DNA from: Phycisphaerae bacterium
GTDB lineage: Bacteria > Planctomycetota > Phycisphaerae > Phycisphaerales > SM1A02
Direction of reading: 5' to 3'
Assembly (NCBI GenBank): GCA_016873375.1
Contig: VGXJ01000096.1
Span: 1 to 6,962 of the forward strand
Length of the DNA stretch: 6,962 nucleotides
Numbering within the stretch: position 1 is the stretch's first letter; every line of letters starts with the position of its first letter. Positions 1-5,921 of this stretch are shown piece by piece. The notes under the pieces are model-generated. The model ran no database searches. It worked only from the letters and a program-made list of their open reading frames with translations, and was not told the DNA's origin. The position numbers were made by a program, and so were the translations under genes.

Positions 1-2188
1 TGAGGTCTCCGCCAGCCACTCCCCAGCTTCCGAGCAGGACGCCAAGGTCGTTGCCATCGACCGAGCCGTCGCCATTGAGGTCAGCGGCGCATGCCGTCGC
101 ACAACTGATCGAGAGCGCGCCCGACCCGCCGACGCCCGCCACGGGTGCGCCGATGCGGATGAGCCAGGTGCTTCCCGCGGTGACGTCGAGCGTGACGCGC
201 CCGCCGTTGCCGGTGCATCCCGCGGTCGTGTCATCGCAGCCTGCAGGGACCGTGGTTGCGGTCGGACAGGCGCTGCCGGCATAGACCGCGACACGAGTGT
301 CGAAGGTCGGCGATCCGCAGGTCTCCACCGTCAGCGAGCCGTCGCAGGTCGCCACGTGGCGGAACCAGATGTCCTTGGCGCACACGGTGCCCGCACCATC
401 GTTGCACGCAGCAGGCAGCGAGCCGATCGAGTCGGTCGCGGGCGCGGTGGTGAACGCGGTGGATCCGAGCCCGACCTCGATGGCGCCAGCACACTCATCG
501 TTCGCTGGCGGCCCGAGCACGCGCAAGCTGTCCACATACCAGTTGTCTGCAGTGTCGTTGCCGTTCACGCGGAAACGAAGCCGGAACTGGTTGTGGCGCG
601 CATCGGCAGGAAGAATGTGCTCGTGGAACGCGAAGCCGGTGACGGCCACACCGTCGGAGGTCAAGGTGTTCAGGGGCGCCCAGTCCAGTGCGCTGTTGAG
701 GTACTCGATGAAGAACTGCTCGCCCGACTCGACCCCCAGCCGCGACGTGAAGTAACTCACGCTGGCCGCCGCAAGCCCGCCGAGTTGCACGGTGTTCGTA
801 CGGCAGTCGTCATCGTCGTACTCGCCAGTGCCGGTCGACCCGAGGTTCATGGAGTTCGGTGCAGTTGGCTCATTGAGCGCGGTAGCAGAGATGGTCACAC
901 CGTCGTTGAAGATCCAGCGCAATGTCGCCAGCGCGGTGCCGATGTCAAAGTCGTCCACGAAAGGGGGGAGCGAGGGCAGCGGTCGGGTGAAGTCGCAGGA
1001 CACGGCATTGATGTAGCCACTGGTCTCGCTGATCGCTCGGGTATCGAGTTTGAGGTTCGAGCCGCTCAGCCCGCCGCATCCCCCGTTCGCCGAGCACATG
1101 ATGTGGCAGTTGTCGTTTCCGTCCGAGTCGCAGTGCGTGCAGTTCCAGTTGTGGCCAAGTTCGTGCGCCGAGAGCGACACGCGGAAGGTCAGCGATGTCG
1201 TGTAGCGGCTCTCCACGATGCCATAGCCAACGCCCGACGCGGCTTGGCAGACCACGCCCAAGTATGCAAGCCCGATCGCGCCGCCCGAGAAGTTGTAGCC
1301 GCTGAACATGTGCGCGATGCCGCGGAAGGCGCCGCTGAGGGGCGTTGCGCCCCACAGGGCATCGAACTCATTGAGTCGGGCATCGATGGTGGTTCCGGCA
1401 TACGGATCGGTGGAGGCTGATCGGATCACCATCACGCTGATCTCGTGCACGATGTTGACATCGCGGTCGTAGATCGTGTTGACATTGGCGATGATGTTCT
1501 CGATGTCGTTCACCGTGTTGATGACCGAGCTCCCGTTCTTCTGGAAGAACTCGTAGTCCGTCTCGCACGCGACCTCGACCTGCTGCGGGGTGGTGCCGGC
1601 CAGCGAGCCGCCGCCGCCGGATTCCGGCGCCACGCGGTACAGCTCGGTGTCGAAGCCTGGGCGGCCGATGGCGCAGCCCGCTTCGTCGACGGCAACGTCG
1701 GACGCTGCGTACGTCGCATGCACCGATGAGGCGGGAAGGTCGGAGCAGAGCTCATGCAACGGCTGGATGCCGAAGGTCGATCCGTCCTCAAGGGTCACGA
1801 TTCCGCTGAAGCCGGTTGGCAGCAGGGAGCCAACGACGGACGTGTTGGGGCGGCTGGCAATCGAGCCCCGATAGGTGCGGATGGCCGGCGCATCGATCTC
1901 GTGCAGCGAGCGGCCGTCGTCCACGAGCACCTTGAACCGGTCCCCACGGACCGAGTGCTTGGCCAGGTCCAGCGTGACCATGTTCGCACCCAGCGGCACC
2001 TCCACGGAGAAGGAGGCGGGAAGGTCCTTTGGAAGCAGCGGCTCGCACGGAATGAAATGGGAGATGCGCTCTAATCCGCAGTCTTGCACCGGCGGCACGG
2101 TTGATCCGCCGCTTGCGAGAGCATGGGCCGTGAGGCTGAGGGCAATGGCACAGCACGCCGGGGGGAAAGCGAGTGGTCGCCAGAACAT
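1..2188 (-). CDS. Secreted M12B/reprolysin-like zinc metalloprotease with dockerin-type C-terminus (3' end cut by window edge)
   Basis: Residues 1-729 are visible and the frame is open to the left edge, so the C-terminus is missing. An in-frame TAG lies four codons upstream of the ATG at 2188, so this is the most upstream ATG; no clear Shine-Dalgarno site is seen. A signal peptide covers about residues 1-25 (cleavage near ALA|SG). A propeptide-like region runs to about 200. The protease domain (about 204-405) has the zinc motif HELGHNWNCTH (H342, E343, H346, H352) and a Met-turn at HIMC (M364), the metzincin arrangement; Asn349 replaces the usual Gly. Residues 410-560 form a second beta-rich domain (FVDDFD… to YVDSLRV). 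Residues 563-698 (NDECAGAIEV onward) resemble beta-sandwich modules of planctomycete secreted proteins. A dockerin-like calcium-binding segment begins at D703 (DLNGDGSVDGNDL). It probably cleaves extracellular protein; the substrate is unknown. Peptidase family call is confident, exact subfamily less so. Confidence 0.93.
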   Translation of the reverse strand, partial: MFWRPLAFPPACCAIALSLTAHALASGGSTVPPVQDCGLERISHFIPCEPLLPKDLPASFSVEVPLGANMVTLDLAKHSVRGDRFKVLVDDGRSLHEIDAPAIRTYRGSIASRPNTSVVGSLLPTGFSGIVTLEDGSTFGIQPLHELCSDLPASSVHATYAASDVAVDEAGCAIGRPGFDTELYRVAPESGGGGSLAGTTPQQVEVACETDYEFFQKNGSSVINTVNDIENIIANVNTIYDRDVNIVHEISVMVIRSASTDPYAGTTIDARLNEFDALWGATPLSGAFRGIAHMFSGYNFSGGAIGLAYLGVVCQAASGVGYGIVESRYTTSLTFRVSLSAHELGHNWNCTHCDSDGNDNCHIMCSANGGCGGLSGSNLKLDTRAISETSGYINAVSCDFTRPLPSLPPFVDDFDIGTALATLRWIFNDGVTISATALNEPTAPNSMNLGSTGTGEYDDDDCRTNTVQLGGLAAASVSYFTSRLGVESGEQFFIEYLNSALDWAPLNTLTSDGVAVTGFAFHEHILPADARHNQFRLRFRVNGNDTADNWYVDSLRVLGPPANDECAGAIEVGLGSTAFTTAPATDSIGSLPAACNDGAGTVCAKDIWFRHVATCDGSLTVETCGSPTFDTRVAVYAGSACPTATTVPAGCDDTTAGCTGNGGRVTLDVTAGSTWLIRIGAPVAGVGGSGALSISCATACAADLNGDGSVDGNDLGVLLGSWGVAGGDL

Positions 2189-2308
2189 GCCTCTAACCTA
2201 GGTATGGAATGGTCTGAGGCCAAGGATGCGGTCCGAATACAGCGAAAAAGAGCCCCCGGTCCGCAAATCGATGCTCGATGCACCGACCCGTAACCGCGTC
2301 AGTGACCA

Positions 2309-2324
2309 AACCCCGTCAGGGGTT
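2309..2324 (-). terminator. Small hairpin overlapping the lipoprotein stop codon; possible weak terminator
   Basis: A perfect 6-bp inverted repeat (AACCCC / GGGGTT) with a four-base loop TGAC spans the last two codons and the stop codon of the lipoprotein gene; the TGA sits in the loop. Read on the minus strand it is followed by TGG rather than a run of T, so it is not a convincing intrinsic terminator. It could stabilise the mRNA 3' end or be coincidence. Confidence 0.25.
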
Positions 2325-2522
2325 GAGCGGCTCCATCTGCGCATCGTTGGTGATGCCGGCGTCGGCGTTGTTGGCGTCATCCTGCTCCGAGATGGCGTTG
2401 AGTTGCTCTTGTTCCCGGGCGCGAGCGTCCTCGACTGCCGAGCCTTCCTGGACGGGGTCGGGGCCGCTGTCACAGGCCAGGAGCGCGATCGCAGTCAGCG
2501 TGAGTTGGGCGAAGAGTTTCAT
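2316..2522 (-). CDS. Small acidic lipoprotein, function unknown
   Basis: The 68-residue product starts MKLFAQLTLTAIALLAC. This is a short lipoprotein signal peptide with a lipobox LLAC, so Cys17 would be lipidated after signal peptidase II cleavage. The mature part is about 51 residues, rich in Asp, Glu, Gln and Asn with only two Arg, so strongly negative. Residues 30-48 could form a short amphipathic or coiled helix; the rest looks disordered. Asp at position +2 after the Cys would favour inner-membrane retention under the E. coli rule, but that rule is untested here. An in-frame ATG 33 bases upstream (2555) would add 11 residues before the signal; the 2522 start gives a textbook lipoprotein signal and is preferred. 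No Shine-Dalgarno site is visible for either. It is oriented like the protease gene downstream, with a 127-base gap. No family is recognised. Confidence 0.7.
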   Translation of the reverse strand: MKLFAQLTLTAIALLACDSGPDPVQEGSAVEDARAREQEQLNAISEQDDANNADAGITNDAQMEPLNP

Positions 2523-2716
2523 GGAGGGGATGCTACGAAGCACCGACACCCCCATCGGCGGGTGATTCTCAAGATGTGACCAATAACAAATCAGAAAAGA
2601 ACCGGGTTACGTTGGATTTTGTGTCCATCTGAGGCACCGTTCTGCATCGAGGGTGAAGGGACTCGCAGAGTTTCTTTTCCTCCCTTTCCCTCATCCCAAC
2701 AGTTCAGGAGTTTCAG
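2523..2716. other. Divergent intergenic region with AT-rich patch and pyrimidine-rich leader
   Basis: This 194-base region lies between the divergent lipoprotein and VPAPG-tailed protein genes and should hold promoters for both. The stretch 2577-2622 is more AT-rich than its surroundings and is the likeliest promoter area, but no -35/-10 pair of good quality and spacing stands out. Bases 2671-2692 are an uninterrupted run of C and T in the presumed 5' leader of the plus-strand gene. A purine-rich AAGGGA at 2656-2661 can pair with TCCCTT at 2681-2686, a weak potential hairpin. Confidence 0.4.
2706..2710 (+). promoter_or_regulatory. Ribosome-binding site AGGAG
   Basis: AGGAG sits six bases before the ATG at 2717, a near-ideal Shine-Dalgarno site. 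It fixes the start of the following gene and contrasts with the other genes of the window, which lack a clear one. This suggests that the gene is well translated. Confidence 0.75.
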
Positions 2717-3424
2717 ATGAACACTCGCGTCATGTGCGCAGTGATGGCCGCCTCGGCAGTCGGCATGGGCGTTGCCCAGGTCGTTGCCAACCCCGGCTTC
2801 ACCTACAGCGACTCGACCGGCGACATCGGTGCAGGCCTCGCTACCGGCGGCGGCACGCTCGACCTCGTCAGCATGGAAGTGTCGAACACCTCCACCGACA
2901 TTGTCTTCAAGCTGACCGTCAACGGCAGTTTCAGCAACGTCGACTGGGGCAAGTTCATGGTCGGCATCGCCACCAACAATGGCACCGGCACCAGCACCGG
3001 CAACGGCTGGGGCCGCCCGATCAACATGTCCGCCAACGGCGGCATGACCCACTGGATCGGTTCGTGGGTTGATGGCAGCGGCGGCGCTGAACTGCGCTCG
3101 AACGCAATTGGTTGGGGCCTCCTCGGCGCCACCTACAGCGGCAACTTCGGCGGCTTCAGCGCCGGCGGCAGCCAGATCACCTGGACGGTGAGCATGGCTG
3201 CGCTCGGCCTGAACGTCGGCGACAGCTTCGTCTTCGACGCCTACTCATCGGGTGGCGGCAGCAGCGACGGCGCGATCGACGCGCTCTCGAGCAGCTCGCC
3301 GAGCGTGGCCAACTGGGGTGATACGTTCACCACCACCACTGGCTTCAGCTACACCGTCGTCCCGGCTCCCGGCGCGCTGGCGCTCCTGGGCCTGGCGGGC
3401 CTCGGCCGCCGCTCGCGCAAGTGA
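2717..3424 (+). CDS. Exported protein with PEP-CTERM-like (VPAPG) sorting tail
   Basis: The 235-residue product has a signal peptide (about residues 1-24, cleavage near VVA|NP). The C-terminus has three parts: VPAPG at 215-219, a hydrophobic stretch at 220-230 (ALALLGLAGLG) and a basic end RRSRK at 231-235. This is the layout of PEP-CTERM substrates of exosortases, in the VPAPG form common in planctomycetes; it predicts membrane-held processing and transfer to the envelope or extracellular matrix. The roughly 190-residue core is rich in Gly, Ser, Thr and Asn, with few charged residues and alternating hydrophobic strands (for example TDIVFKLTVNGSF, SQITWTVSMAALGL). It is probably a beta-sandwich, but I do not recognise a named domain. 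Neither an exosortase nor EPS genes lie in the window. The gene stands alone: strong ribosome-binding site before it, intrinsic terminator after it. Its role is likely structural or adhesive, by inference only. Confidence 0.9.
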   Translation: MNTRVMCAVMAASAVGMGVAQVVANPGFTYSDSTGDIGAGLATGGGTLDLVSMEVSNTSTDIVFKLTVNGSFSNVDWGKFMVGIATNNGTGTSTGNGWGRPINMSANGGMTHWIGSWVDGSGGAELRSNAIGWGLLGATYSGNFGGFSAGGSQITWTVSMAALGLNVGDSFVFDAYSSGGGSSDGAIDALSSSSPSVANWGDTFTTTTGFSYTVVPAPGALALLGLAGLGRRSRK

Positions 3425-3460
3425 GCACGCGGTCGCACCTCACGGCGTGATCTGACCTGA

Positions 3461-3502
3461 ACACCCCCGCACGGGCGAGCGCCTGTGCGGGGGTTATCTT
3501 TT
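3461..3502 (+). terminator. Strong Rho-independent terminator after the VPAPG-tailed protein gene
   Basis: A perfect 10-bp stem (ACCCCCGCAC at 3463-3472 with GTGCGGGGGT at 3485-3494) is extended inward by one G-U and three G-C pairs. It has a GAGC tetraloop and is followed by TATCTTTT (3495-3502). The T-rich tail is on the plus-strand side only, so it works for the upstream gene. It ends only six bases before the likely start codon of the carbamoyltransferase gene. Confidence 0.92.
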
Positions 3503-3508
3503 CCGGCG

Positions 3509-5332
3509 TTGCCCACCTCGATCCTCGGTATCTCTGCGTTCTTCCACGACAGCGCCGCAGCGCTCGTGCAGGATGGCGCGATCGTCGCCGCAAGCGAGGA
3601 GGAACGCTTCTCGCGCATCAAGCAGGACGATCGTTTCCCGGCGCAGGCCGCCACATGGTGCATTGAGCACGCTGGACTGTCGCCCAAGGAACTCGATGCG
3701 GTGGTCTTTTATGAGAAGCCCCTCGTCAAGTTCGGGCGCATCCTTGAGACGGCCTTGGCCACGGCCCCCTTCGGCTTCCCGCAGTTCGTTCGTGCGATGC
3801 CGGCGTGGCTGCAGCGCAAGCTGCACCTGCCACGAGAGATCGATCGTGGACTCGGCGGCTCGTACGAGGGGCCGATCTTCTTCACGACGCACCACGAGTC
3901 GCACGCTGCGAGCGCGTTCTTCCCGAGCCCGTTCGAGCGTGCGGCGATCCTGACGCTCGATGGCGTGGGCGAGTGGTCGACCGCAACATGGGGCGTAGGA
4001 CGTGGCAACACGCTCGAACTCCGCGAGGAGATGAGATTCCCGCATTCGCCGGGCCTCCTCTACAGCGCCTTCACGCAGTGGTGCGGCTTCCGCGTCAATT
4101 CCGGCGAGTACAAGCTGATGGGCCTCGCACCGTACGGTGAGCCACGGTTCGCCGAAGCCATCCTGGATCGCGTCGTGCGGTTGCATGAGGACGGCTCGTT
4201 CTGGCTCGACCAGCGATGCTTCGAATACGTCGGTGGGCTGCGCATGACCAGTCGCCGCCTGCACGCGATCCTCGGCGGACCGCCGCGCGCGCCAGAGGCC
4301 CCGATCACCCAGCGCGAGATGGATGTCGCCGCGAGCATCCAGCGCGTCATCGAGGAGATCGTGCTGCGCATGGCCCGGCATGTGCACCGGCAGACCGGCG
4401 AGCGGGCGCTTTGCATGGCCGGTGGCGTCGCCCTCAATTGCGTGGCCAATGGTCGGCTGCTTCGCGAAGGTCCCTTCGAGCGCCTGTGGATCCAGCCTGC
4501 AGCCGGCGATGCTGGGGGTGCGATCGGTGCGGCGCTCGCGCACTGGCACCTGCACCGCGGCGAGCCTCGGGTGGTCCAGCCCAATGATGCCCAGTGCGGC
4601 AGCCTGCTCGGGCCGGCGATCAACGGGCTCGATGCCCGTGCCGAGCTCGAGTCGATGGGCGCAGTGGTCGACGCGCACGACGACGAGTCGATCATCGAGG
4701 CCATCGTCGCCGAGCTCGCCTCAGGCCGGATCGTCGGCCATGTCGATGGGCGCGCCGAGTTCGGTCCGCGAGCGCTCGGGAGCCGATCGATCTTGGGCGA
4801 TCCTCGTGATCCATCGATGCAGCGGCGGATGAACGTGGCCATCAAGTTCCGCGAGTCGTTCAGGCCTTTCGCACCGGCCGTGCTCTCCGGCCGCGAGCGC
4901 GAGTGGTTTGACCTTGATGCAGCGAGCCCGTACATGCTGTTGGTCGCACCGGTCGCAACTGCGCGAAGGACCGTCGCTGCCGTGGACCAAGGCTTGCGGG
5001 GCCTCGACCGGCTCAAGGCGATTCGCAGCCAGATCCCGGCGGTGACCCATGTCGATGGATCGGCGCGGGTGCAGACGGTCGATCCAGAACGCGCGCCGCG
5101 CTTCGCGGCGATCCTTGCTGCGTTTGAGCGGCTCACCGGTTGCCCGGTCCTGGTCAACACGAGCTTCAACATCCGCGGCGAACCCATCGTGCACGACGCG
5201 CGTGATGCCTACCGATGCTTCATGTTCACCGACATGGACACGCTGGTCGTCGGCAATCTGCTGATGCGCAAGGACCGGCAGCCTCCGATGGCGGGAGCGG
5301 AGGAGTACCGGCGCTCCTTCAAGCTAGACTGA
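3509..5332 (+). CDS. NodU/CmcH/SxtI-family O-carbamoyltransferase
   Basis: The 607-residue product matches the usual length of the family (about 570-620). These enzymes use ATP and carbamoyl phosphate to make carbamoyl-adenylate and transfer the carbamoyl group to a hydroxyl of a small molecule or sugar. The Kae1-like N-terminal domain shows FHDSAA (12-17), the metal-site motif HHESHAASAFF (128-138), SGEYKLMGLAPYG (198-210), MAGGVALNCVANG (303-315) and GDAGGAIGAAL (333-343). The C-terminal YrdC-like domain shows EFGPRALGSRSILGDPR (417-433), FRESFRPFAPA (448-457) and LVNTSFNIRGEPIV (548-561). All core motifs are intact, so it should be active. The start chosen is TTG 3509, giving MPTSILGISAFFHDS, which fits the family N-terminus. 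An upstream in-frame GTG at 3485 lies inside the terminator stem and is unlikely. No Shine-Dalgarno site is seen. It heads a tight operon with SxtK-like and SxtJ-like genes. The acceptor is unknown. Confidence 0.95.
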   Translation: MPTSILGISAFFHDSAAALVQDGAIVAASEEERFSRIKQDDRFPAQAATWCIEHAGLSPKELDAVVFYEKPLVKFGRILETALATAPFGFPQFVRAMPAWLQRKLHLPREIDRGLGGSYEGPIFFTTHHESHAASAFFPSPFERAAILTLDGVGEWSTATWGVGRGNTLELREEMRFPHSPGLLYSAFTQWCGFRVNSGEYKLMGLAPYGEPRFAEAILDRVVRLHEDGSFWLDQRCFEYVGGLRMTSRRLHAILGGPPRAPEAPITQREMDVAASIQRVIEEIVLRMARHVHRQTGERALCMAGGVALNCVANGRLLREGPFERLWIQPAAGDAGGAIGAALAHWHLHRGEPRVVQPNDAQCGSLLGPAINGLDARAELESMGAVVDAHDDESIIEAIVAELASGRIVGHVDGRAEFGPRALGSRSILGDPRDPSMQRRMNVAIKFRESFRPFAPAVLSGREREWFDLDAASPYMLLVAPVATARRTVAAVDQGLRGLDRLKAIRSQIPAVTHVDGSARVQTVDPERAPRFAAILAAFERLTGCPVLVNTSFNIRGEPIVHDARDAYRCFMFTDMDTLVVGNLLMRKDRQPPMAGAEEYRRSFKLD

Positions 5333-5336
5333 TCCC

Positions 5337-5492
5337 ATGGCACGACGCTCCTTCCTCGGCGAGCTGTTCGACTTCGTCCGTGCGAACAAGGCGTGGATGC
5401 TCGTGCCGGTGATCGTGGCGCTGCTCATCGTCGGCGTGCTCATCGTGCTCGGAGGCACGCAGGCGGCGCCCTTCATCTACACGCTCTTCTGA
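5337..5492 (+). CDS. DUF5989-family (SxtK-like) small membrane protein
   Basis: The 51-residue product starts MARRSFLGELFDFVRANKAW, has one transmembrane helix (about 20-40) and ends in APFIYTLF. The SFLGEL…F start and the APFIYTLF end are the signature of the DUF5989 family, which is repeatedly found beside NodU/CmcH-type carbamoyltransferases. I believe it corresponds to SxtK of the saxitoxin cluster, from length and context. The gene begins four bases after the carbamoyltransferase stop codon and ends ten bases before the SxtJ-like gene, so the genes are surely co-transcribed and perhaps translationally coupled; no Shine-Dalgarno site is visible. The basic N-terminus (RR) suggests that it faces the cytoplasm. 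A plausible role is tethering or scaffolding of the soluble carbamoyltransferase at the membrane, but no function is established. Confidence 0.88.
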   Translation: MARRSFLGELFDFVRANKAWMLVPVIVALLIVGVLIVLGGTQAAPFIYTLF

Positions 5493-5502
5493 ACGGCGCG
5501 CG

Positions 5503-5919
5503 ATGATCGATGTCCATTGGTCACCGGATGCCCGTCGCCTGCGCACGTGGGGACTGCTTGCCCCGGCGCTCCTTGGGCTGGTCGGTGCGCTCATGTGGTT
5601 CGTGCCTTGGGGCCCGTTCCCTCACCTGCGTCCCGTGGCGCCGGTGCTCTGGTCGATCGGTGCGCTTGCGCTGGTCACGGCAGGGCTCGGGCTGCCGGGC
5701 GGACGCTGGGTGTACCGCGCATGGATGGGCCTGGCGTGGTGCGTCGGGACGCTGCTGGGAACCCTTGCCCTGGCCATCGTGTACGCGTTCGTGGTCATCC
5801 CCATCGGCGTCATCGCGCGCTGCTGCGGATGGGATCCGCTCGATGCACGCGCGGCGACGCGGACCTCACGATGGCACGCCTTGCCTGCAGCGCGGCATGA
5901 CCCTGAACGGCAGTTCTGA
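5503..5919 (+). CDS. SxtJ-family membrane protein
   Basis: The 138-residue product has three hydrophobic stretches (about 15-35, 44-64 and 74-104) and a cytoplasm-like polar tail. The segment VIPIGVIARCCGWDPL (98-113) fits the SxtJ-family pattern of a last helix followed by P-x-G…R…G-x-DPL. SxtJ is a membrane protein of unknown function encoded with carbamoyltransferases in saxitoxin clusters and in many unrelated bacteria. Here it follows the DUF5989 gene by ten bases and precedes the SGNH hydrolase gene by two, so it belongs to one operon. The gene order (carbamoyltransferase, small SxtK-like, SxtJ-like) differs from the cyanobacterial I-J-K order. A role as membrane partner of the carbamoyltransferase is inferred from context alone. 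Confidence 0.87.
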   Translation: MIDVHWSPDARRLRTWGLLAPALLGLVGALMWFVPWGPFPHLRPVAPVLWSIGALALVTAGLGLPGGRWVYRAWMGLAWCVGTLLGTLALAIVYAFVVIPIGVIARCCGWDPLDARAATRTSRWHALPAARHDPERQF

Positions 5920-5921
5920 CC

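Noticed and set aside
356..1420. Plus-strand open frame of 354 codons
   Set aside because: It lies antisense to the metalloprotease gene, whose minus-strand translation shows a signal peptide, zinc motif and dockerin. The plus-strand product is low-complexity Arg/Val/Ala-rich with no motifs, a typical shadow in high-GC DNA.
2240..2275. Possible minus-strand terminator (GAGC…GCTC followed by TTTTT) between the lipoprotein and protease genes
   Set aside because: The stem would be only four base pairs around a loop of about 19 bases, too weak to call.
2226..2579. Plus-strand open frame of 117 codons across the lipoprotein gene
   Set aside because: It overlaps the lipoprotein gene entirely and has no signal, motif or ribosome-binding site; the minus-strand lipobox frame is the better explanation.
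3494..4678. Minus-strand open frame of 394 codons opposite the carbamoyltransferase
   Set aside because: The sense frame carries all family motifs; the antisense product is His/Arg/Ala-rich without recognisable features and overlaps the terminator region.
4060..5187. Minus-strand open frame of 375 codons opposite the carbamoyltransferase
   Set aside because: Composition is Ser/Arg/Pro-rich as expected for a reverse frame of GC-rich coding DNA; no domain or start signal supports it.
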